Shown here piece by piece: positions 1 through 13,002 of a stretch of DNA of 64,000 nt (within the stretch, counting starts at the first letter, position 1; each line of letters starts with the position of its first letter). The stretch comes from Solenopsis invicta (Eukaryota; Arthropoda; Insecta; Hymenoptera; Formicidae), in assembly GCF_016802725.1 (NCBI RefSeq), contig NC_052673.1, positions 13,031,037 to 13,095,036 of the forward strand. The letters run 5' to 3'. The translations under genes were made by a program, and so were the position numbers. Under the pieces are notes generated by a model. That model ran no database searches, was not told the DNA's origin, and saw nothing but the letters and a program-made list of their open reading frames with translations.

Positions 1-3000
1 AGCAGCAGTGGGCGTCCGCACGTAAACAACTACATTTTTTCATATTGTTACGGTTACCCAAGGCTACCGTATTTCTTAACAGTCTGCATTCTCACTATTA
101 TAAAGAGATAAATTTTATACGTAACGAGATAATTTACAGACATATATACATGCACACAGAAAGAAAATCAATTATAATTACTATTTATAGAACAAAAATA
201 AATTAAGTTAAAAATAAAACTGAATAAACATTTAGGAGACAACGATCGTAACTATGAATTTACAGTTGAAAATTGTATCGGAAAAGAAGATCTCCTGGGA
301 TTAATCATCCCTTCTTCTCTCTTTTTTTTCCTTCCTTTTAGAAGCGAGACTTTACGTGTTATACACATCGATGTCAATTTTTGCAAAATAAGTTTCTCGC
401 ATAACTTGTCCGATGCATGGAATGGGCGATCGATCATGCACGGCGCATTTCTCTTGCCGTGTCACTTTCCTCGGCTCAACATTGAAATATTAATCTTCCT
501 ACGCTGCTTTCTTGCTTTCCCTTTGTACTCCCGCTTCTGATAACAAGGACGCGAGACGCTTTTTCGTTGAACGCGGGCGTTTTCATTGCGCGGTAGTTTC
601 ACGGAGCGATAAACTGCAGTGGCCGCACAGATCGATATGTGATCATACGTTGGCATTATTTGTAAGTGTGGGGTACACATGGCTATATCCGTAACACGCG
701 TGTACTTAGGCCCCTTTAATTTTTAACGATCGCGGATGGCGGACTGTATCGTCTAAGAGAATATATATGTGCGCACCGCACGAATAGCGGCCTTTGACTC
801 GGCCGGCCACCCACGCGCCCTAATGACAGTTCCATTATCAAGACGACAGTTTGCTTCTTTGTCCGTAAACTTGCGAGCAATCGTTGCAGAACATACGTCA
901 TGCTGTCTATCGACATTCAGACAATTGCCTCTATTAGGCAGCGGACACTCGCGAAATCAATTCTTCCAAGGAATGTCTTTCCTCAAGATTCGCATAAATT
1001 CTCGATACAATAGTTCTTGATTTATTTGTTAACAATATGTTGGGGAGAAAATTTATCGAGCAAATACGTTGAAAAATAAAGTGAGTAATCCTTTGCTAAG
1101 AAAGAAAGAGAAAAAAAACCGAATTCAATTTTTCACGAAAATTTGGAAAAAAAACGTTTACATTTATTATACACAAAAAATTACGTATTATTTTATTTCT
1201 CTAAGAATTTAATGAATATTTATATAATTTAAATTTTATTTTTCTAACATTGTAATGTCTAAAATTATATCTTACGAAATATTGTAACTTATTAATCTGA
1301 ACACGTTGGCTCGTGTTCTGAACTTACTTTTATCAATAAATGCGCTTATAAGCATATATTATGAAATCTCAGAAATAAATATAACATTATCGATAAAAGT
1401 GAGTTGAGAAAATGGGACGTTATATACAGAAACTTGGTAGGTACATTTCTCTACATAAAAAATGATTTTTTAAATGCAGAGCGTATTTTTATAATAGAAA
1501 GTTTGGCACAAACGTGCGTCATTATATGAAAACTAGAATTAAAAAATATATATATTTAGTAGAGATAAATCAAATTTATTAATACTTGGATGACGTTTAG
1601 GAAATTATTCAGGTAAATTAAGATTTCATTAAGGTGCGTTCGTCATGCTGTTATCCACGGCGTTGCACGGCGAGGTGACGCGACGCACAGCATGGAGTGT
1701 CAGGTACTTCGCGCATGCAACGTCGTTGGTCTTGCAAACAACGCGGTTTCATGAGAGCGCCAATTAGCTAACGACGAAAGTTTCGAGACATCGTCGGAAA
1801 GCTAATCAAGATCCCGTAGATACTGTAATCACTGATGATACCGCCGCAAGACGTCGAGACATCGGCGCCGCGCGCCGTCGGTCGCTGCATTAAGTAGCGA
1901 GAATGAAAAGAAAGCGACGTATCGTAATCCCAAAATAGCAGCTCTTCGCTATAACGATATATACAGATTCGAACGATGAGTTTCTGCGCGAGCCGCGCGA
2001 CAAAATTGCGATAAATTATTTTGTATTCTCGATGATTTCGAAGATATAATGATTATCATACTTATGTAATTTCTATATTAATGAGAGCGCTATTGTGCAC
2101 TGATAAGAAAGATTATTTGATTTCAATAAATATATTATTAGTGCTATTTAAATAACTTATTTACATCAAACAAGTAAATATTATTTGTTTGAAGTAAATA
2201 TTATTTACTTCATTAGCAGTGATATTATTCATCATTATTATGTTCATTCATGTAATGATTAATATCGATTTATTCTACTTAAAAAGATAGACAAATCATT
2301 TATTTATTAGTTAAATATTTATATTAATAAAAAGGTAGGGATTATTGCTTCTTTTATTTCCACTTTCAACTTTTATACCTTTTTCCCATTTATTCCATCC
2401 CATCGCCGAGTAGGTTTTCAACAAAAGCAACTTTTTTATCCCTAAATACCAATTATGATTTAATAATTTTGATTAAGATCCGAGTTACAAAGATTTAAAA
2501 CAGAAAAGCCCGTAGAAGTCTCCTTAATAAGTTATAATAACATTTAATAAGATGTAAACATTAAAGTTCCTTTATTTTACATTAAAATAATGTTAATTCA
2601 GTTATTCTATTACCTTACAACTCATAAAGCAGACATGAAAAAGTGTAAAAACATTTTTAATTTTATGTGTAAATTTTCACCCAGAGTTGTATTAACGTCA
2701 GAAAAATATGAGTAGCGCTCTAGGGTTAATAGCCCACTTGAATTATGAATAGCTTATCTCCTATCTCCTATCTTTTTAAAGATGATAAAAATGTACAAGG
2801 GGTAGTAGTTCTATTCAAATCGTTTAACATCCATCATAGATATACTGTATATACATATATTTGACAGTGTACAAAAATTCATGCACAGCATATTCCAGAT
2901 GAAATCGACTTCCTCCACAATTTTTTTTCACAATTTTTCAACTGCTATGTCCCGAACCATTCGAACCAAAATAATTTTTCATCGTAAATCAGAGCGCCGG
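1..3000. other. Non-coding block, AT-rich with two GC islands
   Basis: No supportable gene. The block is AT-rich with long A/T runs, interrupted by CpG-rich islands at about 760-1020 and 1630-2000. The second island contains an 8 bp inverted pair (CATGCTGT near 1645 and ACAGCATG near 1688). A weak but long stem-loop lies at 1316-1410 and is listed separately. A 21 bp near-palindrome built on GAAGTAAATA lies near 2190-2212. Short frames on both strands overlap each other and look like chance. Confidence 0.6.
1316..1410 (+). other. Imperfect 24-nt stem-loop, pre-miRNA-sized
   Basis: The arms at 1316-1339 and 1387-1410 pair over 24 positions with three exceptions: a G-G mismatch, a G-U wobble and an A-C mismatch. 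The 47-nt loop contains a small palindrome, GCTTATAAGC. The overall size of about 95 nt is compatible with a microRNA precursor, but I recognise no known miRNA in either arm and the AT-rich composition makes chance pairing plausible. Confidence 0.2.
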
Positions 3001-6000
3001 ACTATTAATTTCAGCTGTCTTTTCGCCGTCATAGCGGCAACTCGAGTTTTTTAATTGTACCTCTCGAAAATTATGAACGGCGATTGCACATGCGATGCTA
3101 TCGATTTTTAATACGCGAGAACGCGAGGGAGACATCGGCGTATCGCGGATGACCGGGGGACGACGAATCTCGGTAGCGAAATTTTTTTATCGTATCCGCG
3201 CGGGATGGCAGGTAAATTGATTTGTGATTGGATCACGATACCGACCCCGGCTCAAAGTCGGGTTTAATGGGTGATTGTCGGCCGTGAGATCCCGGACGGC
3301 ATGCTTCTCGTGTAGCGGGTCTGGGCTTTTTTCGTCGCGACGGCGCGACGCGGCGCGGCGTGCAATCGACGTTCTGTTGCGATAGTGTCAGGACATCATC
3401 ATTCGTCATGCGAAACATGTGACAAATGTCACGCGCATTTTGAGGAAGAATTTAATTTTGTGACACTGAATAGGTGCCTAAACATCATGGCTATTTAGTT
3501 ATAAACTAAGAAACGGTATAGGTGGAATCATAAGTCAAATTTAGAAAGATTATCAGTCGACGTACTTGGATAAATTTATATAAATTCTTCTTCTTTGATT
3601 AGTCATTAATTAATTAAAACATAGAAGAAATCTGTATATTTATGTGTGAATTAAACTTGGATACGTTTAGAAAAGATTATTAAATTAAATTTTAATTCAA
3701 TTTAAAACTATAATAAATTCCGTCAAGTTTGGAGAACTTGTTAGGGATAATTTTTTAGGCACATTTTTATTGCCAAAATATTCAATCGTCATATATTTGG
3801 TATACGAATTTTTAGTATACGAAAAAACACACAAATATTGCACGCGTCTCTTTGAGCGAAATTGATGTATATACATGGACGTATTGCTTCATTAATAATC
3901 CTGCTGCAAATATTGCAAATTTATTAATAGTAATGTGGATGTTTTTATCTCGATTGTTCATCGCTAACACGCTTGAAATCCACACGGTATGTTTGTTTCT
4001 TTCACGAAAAGTGAGAAAGAAGCGGATACATCGGACGTGTCGTGTTTGGAAAACGCGCTTGTGATTTCTTCGATATCGGTACATGGTCTTGTGCACACAA
4101 CTGGATTGTATCGACCTTGCCATGTATCGAGTGATCGATATTGCAAATGTTGAGTCACCGATAATAATACATTTTCCTTTATGAAAAGAGTAATTTTTGT
4201 CGACAAACCATATTTTCTTTCGATGAGATTTTTCTCGAAATATTTATTTTATATTTTTAGAACGTTCACACACATCATGTATATATTTATTTGTAGTTGT
4301 ATTTGTTTTGTGTAATATGAATATTTATTTGTAATGTACGCTTATATCCTTTTATTTTGTCATATCCGTTTATTTATTATAATAACTTGTATTGTGTGTG
4401 ATAAAGATACTAATAAAACTAATAACAATTGATGAATAAATGTAATTAATGGTCATTAGAACGCTGATTGTTTCTGATATTGCATAACAAAATTGCATGT
4501 CTGTATTCTTTATAAAGACCTATTAGTTTTTTAATTATATGATATAATCTAAAAAATTAAAATTATTTCAAAATCAAATTTAAATTCTGATAATATTTTG
4601 TTTCGCATAATTCCAAGTTAAAAATTAAAATTTTTAACTTGGAATTAATAATGTTTAATTTAAACAATAGGTCTGCTCCATCGCTGCATTAATATTTAAA
4701 ATATAATATTATTATCTAACTAATATCATATCATTTACTTATTATAAAATCATATTTGTATAAATTTTGATAAAACACATAAACACGTAAGTAACAAATT
4801 TGTAATTTTTAATGAAAATTTGCTTAACTATTTTTGTTTGGCAAAGTAAAAACAAAAAAAAATTGAACGAAAAAGTAAGCATGCATGAACTTTAAATAAA
4901 CATCAATTTAATATTTAAATGAGCACGTTTCGATACGCATTTATCATCATTAACTTTGTCTCATCAACAACTCAATCGTAATGCATTTGCCATCCGAGAA
5001 TCGATCGGTACCCCGTAAATCTAGTCGCGAGTCCAGCTTCTTTCCCGCGTTAAAGGAAAAAGAAGTGCGTCGTACGTGTCATGTATTGGCAACTGGCTCA
5101 CCAGCTCACCGGCTTGGATCCGCGCACATGTACGTTAGTACGTACGTGAACGGATGAAACGTTCACGAGGTGCCACGCGTCTGCTTTTTCTAGTGAATAC
5201 CGGATTGCCTTTACACACGACTGTCTACCCTGCTTCGAATGTATGGAGCTAACAATTATTTTGTAGAATTTACAGAAAATTGAATTGTATATAAAAAGAG
5301 ACAGTCTTCTTATCGTTTTGCAAAATCTCTTCTGTGTTTCACAGTAAATAAAAAAAAAATTTTACCAGCAGCAAAACAAAAATAGGTTGTGAGTAAGTGA
5401 TCGAATGAGCGAGTGAAAAAGAGTGAGAGAGAAGGAGGGAAAATATATTACATTTATTAACGTAGTAATCACGTTTTAATATAAAAAATAATTTTTAAAT
5501 ATAATCGTCACTTTACAAATTAAATGGCAGAAAATTTTTATTTAAAAAATCTTGATATATAAAAACAAAGGAATTAGATTTATTCTAATTTAGTAATGAA
5601 AGAGATAGTATTGATGGTAATAAATAATGATAAATAGTATATATAAGTTTTATTTTTCAATGTGCATTTAGCTTAAAATTATAAATGTTAAGCTAAAATC
5701 ATAATCTATGTTACCCTTACAAAACAGTTTTTATATTTCTAAATTATTTTATGTAGATATAATAATGATTTAAAACGAATAAAGGGGTCTATATTTTATA
5801 ATGAATTTTTCTCGATCAAATTAAATCTTGAGTGCTAAAATAGCTGCGAGCAACGCGCGAAATCGATTACAATTACCAGTCTCGTCAAAAGGGACGTGTA
5901 AAAAGTCCGCTCGAAAATTTCATAGTTATAGGGTGCTCAACATTTGTTTAAGCCACCAAAAAAACAAAATGGCTCTTAATGTCATATCGGTATGCACTTC

Positions 6001-8390
6001 TAGGTACGAAAAAGCACACTTGGCGCTTTTACAAATGCTATTTACGCTTATCGAGCATAAACAATAAATAGAGGAGTAAACAAACGTTTGCATCCCATAG
6101 ATTTTTTAATGAATGTTTGCTCACTAACGACGGCAAACGAAAATATGTCACGTTCGAAAAAATTAAAACAGGAGAACAATCGTAAAAATGTGCTGCAATG
6201 TTGTATCGCGATGTCGTTGAAATGCGACGTATCTAAAATATTTTTTTTTCTCCGTATCTACTGTGAACGGGTATATATCGAAAATGAAGACTCATCAAAA
6301 AGCAATTTTCGGCCGCCTCCGCATTGCGGGTGCGAAACGAACGTGCCATCCCGGTATTTCGACATGCATTTCGTTTTCGCGGAAATCGAAAGCAATGCAA
6401 TTGCCCGCCATTACTCATCCCCTTTTTTCTCTAGTCTCGGAACGCATTTTTCTTTATACATACGTATATACATTGTACGTAGAAATATATATATATATAG
6501 AATACATATATATATACATCATGTATATATGAATTCGGCTATCATACAATTCAATTTCGTGCGAGTTGCAAGAAGGTCGCGCGATGTGCTACTAAAGTAA
6601 TTAGAAGGATGTAACGTTGTTATTTTTTGTAATTTCTCCTTTTTTTTCTTTACACTTATATTTTTTCATTTTTTTATGCAATCTTATAAATACTGCGGTA
6701 AATTATAATATTTTATTTTTATACAAAAATACTATATAAAATTTTGTATTTATTTCTATGTTTACATGAAATATTTGGGCAAAATAAACGTCTTGCTGCG
6801 AGCTTGAAAAAATATGCTTATTGAAACGGATTTTGATAAAATAAGAATTGGAACAAATTTAATTTCCGAATTTATACCGATGCTTCATATCTCTCGAAAA
6901 TTAAAGATTAACTTACTTTTTAATTAATATCGGACTCGTAGGTAACACACTACTATAGAATGCCAAATGCCAAGATGAATAGTTAAAACTAATACATTTC
7001 CATTACCATTTCTTTTTCATAATAATTACTTTTGGTAACGTCTACCATATTTCGATTGCATTCATTGAACAGGTGACCACGTTATTATCGACTACAAGCT
7101 GTGTAACTCTAACTACTCTGTTAGCAGAAGCGTAACTAACTCGTTACGACGACCGATAGACCACTAGATTAAGTACACTGCTGACACAGTTGTTGCACAC
7201 TTGTTGTTTGTTAACTGAAGTGCACGTAGACGCTAACAACGTGGACTACCATAAACATGCTTTGTTGCCCTCATAGAGAACGATCGCATTTGTGATTTAA
7301 TTTAAAATTTGCACAATGTGCATGCAATGACCAATTCGATTCAAATCCAACGTGTGAATCTTGCTGATGTATTATGCACAATAACGAAATTACGACATTT
7401 GTGTAGCGCGATGTTACTCATTTAGAAATACAGATGGAAACTGACTAACAGATAGAATTTTCTAAATAAAATTTGAAACATTGAAATAATACGATTTTTC
7501 TAAAGAAATTCTACTACAAAATTTATGCATTTCTAATCCCTAGACACTAGCAATGCTTTAATTTTAATCAATAGTTTCTGCACTCCAAATTATTTCAACA
7601 ATGTTTATCGATCTTGGAAATAATTTTAATCGTAGTTTAATTAACAGACTACTGACCAATTAAAGTCTGTTCAGATATCCGATCATTCAAGGCCTTATCT
7701 GCAAGTGCAACTTCGATAAGGGCAATGAGCCAGTAAATCGATGACGTCACGGAGCGCATCAGGATGAGTGTCGGCACTCATTCCTTTTGAATCCTTAATG
7801 CTCTAATCAGAAAACCGTGCCCGTCGAGGGATGTTGTGCATTAAGCAAAATCGCAGAGAGACTGGCAGAACAAGTATAAGTGCAACGGCGCTGCGGTGTT
7901 GCATCTTTCTTCTTTGGTCAGTACATCTTTTATTAAGAAAAAAGCGTTCGTCACTTCCGCAAATTATCTTATCGCATTTACCTGATTCGTTTTAATAAGA
8001 CTCGGTTGTTTTGATCCCTTGAACGTAGACTTAAATAGCTTCTAGATGGGAATCTAGATTTCTATCTCTCGATTATCCCGATTAAGAGAAAAATGAAGAA
8101 AAAATTCGAGGAAATAAATTATTAAATAATCCCGAATTAAAGAATCCTGCTTATCAATGTATATCTTAAACAAATTTGATTGATCGATGTTATCTTTTGT
8201 TTAAGTAAATATATACGTATACATATGACACTTCTCACAATTAACCCAAAAATTTTAAATGTTTATGAAATCTTTATTTAAATTTCCAAATATTTTGGGA
8301 AAATTTAAATTATGCTCTATAGCAATTTATATTATTTTTTTCATCAGCATAGTAACAGTTGACCATATCTTAATAAAAATCAAATAAAAA
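3001..8390. other. Non-coding block, mostly AT-rich
   Basis: No supportable gene. CpG-rich patches lie at about 3070-3430, 4970-5240, 7050-7260 and 7690-7900; the rest is AT-rich. GTGACAAATGTCAC at 3419-3432 is a 6 bp inverted repeat around two bases. Around 6470-6530 there is an imperfect TA/TATA microsatellite. At 7764-7781 the arms ATGAGTG and CACTCAT close on a TCGG loop, just downstream of a CCTTATC/GATAAGG inverted pair. The 170-codon frame at 6088-6600 runs into the TA microsatellite and looks spurious. Confidence 0.6.
4608..4647. repeat. Perfect 19-bp inverted repeat (AT-rich hairpin)
   Basis: Arms at 4608-4626 and 4629-4647 are exact reverse complements, separated only by AA. The arms include the non-simple word TTCCAAGTTA, so this is not merely an A/T run. 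It could extrude as a cruciform or fold as an RNA hairpin. At 40 nt it is too short for a canonical microRNA precursor. Confidence 0.75.
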
Positions 8391-9060
8391 TCCTACATTC
8401 TACATGTTGATTTTAAATGTTTATGAAAGAAGGAACCTATGCACGCTATTATAATCGCCGATAATATAGTCGTGAAAGAGCGATCGATCGGGTCCACGAT
8501 GAACCGCTCGAAATCGGTATAACGACTTCTCTCTGATCGATGATGACATACGGCACGAAGAGTAAGCGAAAGCAAGTAAAGAATGAACCACCACAGTTTA
8601 CGCACGGCGTGCAGCGTAGCGTATCGAGATATCGAAGTCCAAGCTCCGCCCGTTCCGCAGGAGCTCAGGGTCCACCAATGAAGATCTGAACCCACCAGCC
8701 AGCACGCGACCAGTTGGGCTAAGGGCAAACGTAAAACTCACCGATCGGCAAGATAACTGGTGTTTAACACGCGAGCCGTACCGCCATTAAGCCCGGCCCA
8801 CCGTGCGATTTCCGCGCGCTCGCTCCGCCGTCTCGCGGCGATTGATTTACGGCCCGCACCGGCTCTTCTTCCCGCGGAAAGAGAAGAAGACGAAGAAGAA
8901 AAAGGAAAGAGAGGAAGGGACGAGGGGACACACGCACACGCGTGCGTGGCATCCGCTCTCGGATAAGAAAGATGCTCTCGCGCGTTATTCGCTGCAGCGC
9001 GCCAGAGTTCGTTGCACCGAACTGCAGTCCAGGTGAAACCCCGGCCCCCGGCCCTCGGAC
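8391..9060 (-). promoter_or_regulatory. CpG island, possible minus-strand first exon
   Basis: A sharply GC-rich, CpG-rich island (densest about 8750-9060) sits between AT-rich flanks. Read on the minus strand it ends at 8742 in CCGATCG followed by GTGAGTTTT, a consensus insect splice donor. A frame open on the minus strand (start codon at 9157) reaches this donor and meets a TGA that lies within it, so splicing would remove that stop. I do not recognise the peptide, and it is rich in Ser, Arg and Ala because of the GA/CT tract at 8876-8925. On the + strand a weaker donor (CAG then GTGAAA) lies near 9033. Alternatives are an unexpressed CpG island or an enhancer. Confidence 0.3.
8736..8741 (-). 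other. Candidate minus-strand splice donor
   Basis: The + strand ACTCAC is GTGAGT on the minus strand, directly after GCCGATCG at the edge of the CpG island. Donor matches of this quality occur by chance in 64 kb; the position at the island edge is the only supporting context. I cannot identify the matching acceptor. Confidence 0.25.
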
Positions 9061-10900
9061 ACGTTCCGCCGAATATTCGGCGATTCCTGAAGCGTACTTG
9101 CACTTGCAGGAGTTCTATCATAACTTTAAGCATTTTGACAGATATCCGCCTCAACATACTTTGTTAATATATTCCCGTGGGAATATTATGCTCGAGTCAT
9201 TTTCAGCCACGTGCTTATTTACTATAAGTGCATGTCAATTGTTACATCAATGGCCACTCCGATCGTTTGAAGGTATACCCAGCGAGTGCTATTGTTCCAA
9301 CATTAGCCCCCTTGGTCATCTATATATCTGTAGTGTCTATACGGATATGTCCAATGACCATTATTATATCCCTTTAGTAACCCCGGGGACCAAGAGCATA
9401 TTCTTTAAGTACTTATCCAACTGGAAAAAAACTATTCAGGCATTTAAATTATTAAAAACATAAATATAACTTTCAGTGTGCTGCTTATTATACAGGCAAA
9501 AGGTGATAAATTATACGAAAATAAGAATCAGAGGAATAAGGTATACAGAAATAGCAGAGTATTTCTCTTGAAACTTGTTGTCATTATCATTTGAGCGACA
9601 TAAAAAATTGTTATGTAAAGACTTAAACAATTAATCATGCTATCACGTTACAAAATCTCGCGCTGCGCGTGCACTTGGCGCGAGACACTATCGTGTTTTC
9701 TGATTTGCGGGAAAGATGCTAGAAAAAGCGTTAATGTGTATTTTAACGCTAGTTTTGCGTTTGTCTCTCGCAAGAAGCGTTACCGCAACGACAGTTTTTA
9801 TGAAAAGTTTATTGTCTCGTTTCTCAGAAACTCGATGGATGAGTGTTAGCCGCGTATCTACAAAGCGATGGTTAAAATTCAGTCGCGGCCCGAAGCCGCC
9901 CCCTCATAAAGGAAGCGTCGGTTCATAAATTGCCCCCTCGCCCTGCACATCCACCTCCCTCCTTACCACCTCACCCGCGACGCAACGATCTCAATTTTGA
10001 GGGTGCCAGCAGGAAACTACCACCCTCGACAAAACTTGGTGAATTCATTATAGGACGAACAAAGGCAACACCGAGGAGCCTCAGGCGACGTGCTCGCGCG
10101 CCGCGGTAGGACGATGTGGCGTAGGGCCCCGATGTGAGAAGAGCCAATCGGAACCCTTCGTAATACAGAGAACCCTACTTGTGATGCTGCGCCGCTAATA
10201 AGTGACAATTGCCTGCCATTAAAAGTGTCGGTCATTGCGAGGCGGGAATGGACGCCGTGCTTTTCCTGAATATAATAGAGGTTGTACACAACGGAGAAAT
10301 GGAACCAACGAGAAAAGTGAAGGGAGAGAATAAGTATATACAATGCGACTCAAAAAGTCGACAAGTTCCCTCTATAAACTTCCACCGAATAATTTTCACT
10401 ATTATACAAAGTACTCTCCAGATATTGCGCATTCTTTATCCTCGGGTATATTCTACCAAGAAATCAAACATTTGGTCTTGTGATAAAAATGAAATAGAGA
10501 GTTAAGCTTCTTTGCGAAAAAAAATTAATAAAAAAATAATAGAAACATAAGACACACATGTTTTATTCACAGATCTCTTTTTCAATAAATTCCTCATTAA
10601 TTGCAAAAATTTGCAAGATGATAAAAGATTCTTTTCTATTCATTATAACCTGATTTATTCCGTGAGATGTGTTATTTATATGTGTGTACAGTTATATTGT
10701 TCAGTTTTCTTTAATTTATACATTTTTGAAAATTATTTTTTAATACTGCAATTTCGAAATTAATTTTAAAAAAAGAAAAAAATATATAGCACACTGATTT
10801 CAAGTTATATAGCCACGCTAGAAGCTAAATATATTATAAATTCAAATATCTAAAATCAAAGAAGTTTAGCGCGCAGCAAGTGTCAATAAGGATGCTTACG
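9061..10900. other. Non-coding block after the CpG island
   Basis: No supportable gene. The + strand frame at 8942-9463 starts in the GC island and continues into ordinary sequence; its peptide is not recognised. A palindrome with ATATTCCC/GGGAATAT arms lies at 9169-9186. A CpG-rich patch covers about 9890-10260, with a C-rich CCCCTCGCCC-like stretch near 9940. From 10300 to 10900 the sequence is AT-rich. Confidence 0.55.
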
Positions 10901-11278
10901 TTTCATTAAATTCGACGAGACATCTTGGTATTATTTTATGTCAGATTCTCGGTCGGATTTCATTCCATTCCCGATTTGTGGAATTTGATTCCGCGGAAGG
11001 TATGCGCACGAAATTGGCATAATCGTGTTTGTTTCGCATTACCTATCTCGCGGGCGAGCAACGCAGGAATGCGGTCCGATTATTCGGAGGAAACCGAAGG
11101 ATCTGTCCCAAGATCTCAACGATCGAGATGTCAGAATCGCCGATAACGTTACTCGAAAAACGCCGTCATGAATTCTTCATGTTATCCTTCGCGCCGAAAA
11201 ACTCTGCGACGAATCCTAAAACTTTCGACCGAACTGACAAAAAGTTGATGAAGCGGATATTTAATGGCGATTATGTCT

Positions 11279-11281
<3 letters not shown>

Positions 11282-11332
<51 letters not shown>
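11282..11332. repeat. (TA)n microsatellite
   Basis: An uninterrupted alternating A/T dinucleotide run of 51 bases, flanked on the left by TGTCTGAC and on the right by ATTGTGAT. Pure runs of this length are usually polymorphic. Confidence 0.95.
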
Positions 11333-11335
<3 letters not shown>

Positions 11336-11930
11336 GTGATTCATAAAAGTGATGATTGAAATTAGTCGAGCGTTAAATTTTTGTTAAAAAAATGTTACTT
11401 TTTGTTACAAAAATATTAATTACAATTTTGTTAAAGATAATTCAATAAAAATAGTTAATTAGCAAAAAAATAGATCGTTTATTAAAATAATAAAATGGTC
11501 TTTTTTTTCTACATGGAGCTTCCTGTTTACATGTTCCCTTAACGTTCTAATGTATCCGATTACGTCAGAAGCCCCTTCGGGACTTCAGTACAATTTTTTT
11601 ATATGTAAAATGATAATGGCCGGCGAGCGAAAACTTCTCGGACATCATCACGAGAAAAAAACCGACTTTTCACGCCCGTAAGACAAGACTCGTCACGCGC
11701 CGACAGGTGTGTAAAATCATTTAAATCGCCGGATCAAATTTGGTCGTTCCTCCCTCATGATCGAGCCGAAATACATACGAAGGCATGAGCAGGTGTTACG
11801 AGAGAAAGGCGAGAAACTGCATGCATTTACACTTTTCTATATTTTTGGACAAGCAAAAAAATAATCAGTTACAAGAATATCGTTTCTTTTTTAAATTATA
11901 AATTAATGGAATAATTGCATGTGATTATTT

Positions 11931-11972
11931 ACACACACACATACACACACACACACGCGTGCGCGCGCGTGT
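11931..11972. repeat. (CA)n/(CG)n compound microsatellite
   Basis: A CA dinucleotide run with one T interruption passes into a CG/TG run. Alternating purine-pyrimidine sequence of this kind can adopt left-handed DNA. A shorter sibling of the same design lies at 14183-14205. Confidence 0.9.
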
Positions 11973-12960
11973 AATGTGTAACTTGTACATATAATACATT
12001 ATTTAAATTGGATGAATGTTCTACATATATTGTAGTTTTTACTATATTATTTTAATTAGATAAAAAGACTGCAATAAAACAGTTGTGTCTCTTTATTGTT
12101 TGTCGAGTGAGAAGAATTTTAACTCTGTACGTATATTATCTATAAACACATTAAAAAAATGACAATGCAGCATATTAATACCTATATATGCATACATATA
12201 TTCACACAAGAGATAATAACTGAAACCTTTATCGTCTGTTTCAATTTCTAATTTTATGTTAAATCTTTATCGAAGGTGACAAGAGCGAGTGTCAAAACTT
12301 CTAAGATATCCGAAGGAGGTAAGAGGCCGATATGTTTGGGAACCGCTGGGTTAAAGGAAGCAAATCGAGCTTTCTTTTGCCGGCGTTCCTCTCCCCTGAC
12401 GAACACGCCTACCGTCTGATCTCGTAACGCCGCGGGTTCGATTGGCGATCGGATTTCACGGCGTCAGGCGGCTGCGAAGAGGTCTCACGAAGTAGGCCAT
12501 CTTTTTTATCGCACATCACCTTAACGCCCGCCGTAGATCGCAGCTGTGGTCGTCACGACGACCCATCGGCTGACCTCGTCGACAGGCCATTTCTATTCTT
12601 ACTTCACCTTTGAGACGAGAAAAAAGTGCGTGGAAGGGTAGTAGAGCTGGACTCACCCTTTTCGTAATGGGTCTTTTTAGGACTTCGTTTATCTTCTGTC
12701 TAGACCCTACAGATGCACAAATTCTACACCATTCCACACATTCTACACCTCTTTCGCTTTTTTTTCTGCCCCTCTTCGAAAGCTGCCTCCCTTATCTCAC
12801 CTCAATTGTAGAAAGCGTAAGAAAGTAAGTGCTGTTGAAGAGAATAAACTTAATTATTTCGTAAGTGGTTTTATCGCAGAAATCCATTTTGTACGTCCGC
12901 AGAACTTCCATTTTCTTTGTTTGTTTTAATGTCATAAAAATATCATGTAATTAGTTGCGA

Positions 12961-13002
12961 CTGTTACGTTGAATATAATAGAAATTATATTCAACGTAAC
13001 AG
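12961..13002. repeat. Perfect 19-bp inverted repeat (hairpin)
   Basis: The arms at 12961-12979 and 12984-13002 are exact reverse complements closed by a four-base AGAA loop. The arms carry the complex word CTGTTACGTTGAA, so the pairing is not explained by A/T runs. The structure is 42 nt long with no flanking stem, which is short for a microRNA precursor. It resembles a cruciform site or the fused ends of an excised inverted-repeat element. Confidence 0.8.

Noticed and set aside
1809..1820. CCCGTAGAT word shared with the miR-10/miR-100 family
   Set aside because: The bases on both sides do not continue the mature sequence and no hairpin arm is present.
6088..6600. 170-codon frame
   Set aside because: Its last third is translated from a TATA-type microsatellite and it overlaps other frames of similar quality.
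10239..10250. GCGAGGCGGGA shared with 38866-38876
   Set aside because: Only eleven contiguous bases match, with no convincing extension, so coincidence between two GC-rich patches is likely.
11029..11280. 83-codon frame ending at the TA microsatellite
   Set aside because: A second frame overlaps it on the same strand, no domain is seen, and length is within chance expectation.
12430..12450. GGGTTCGATTGG resembles a tRNA T-arm
   Set aside because: No matching D-arm, anticodon stem or acceptor stem upstream; no tRNA was found anywhere in the window.
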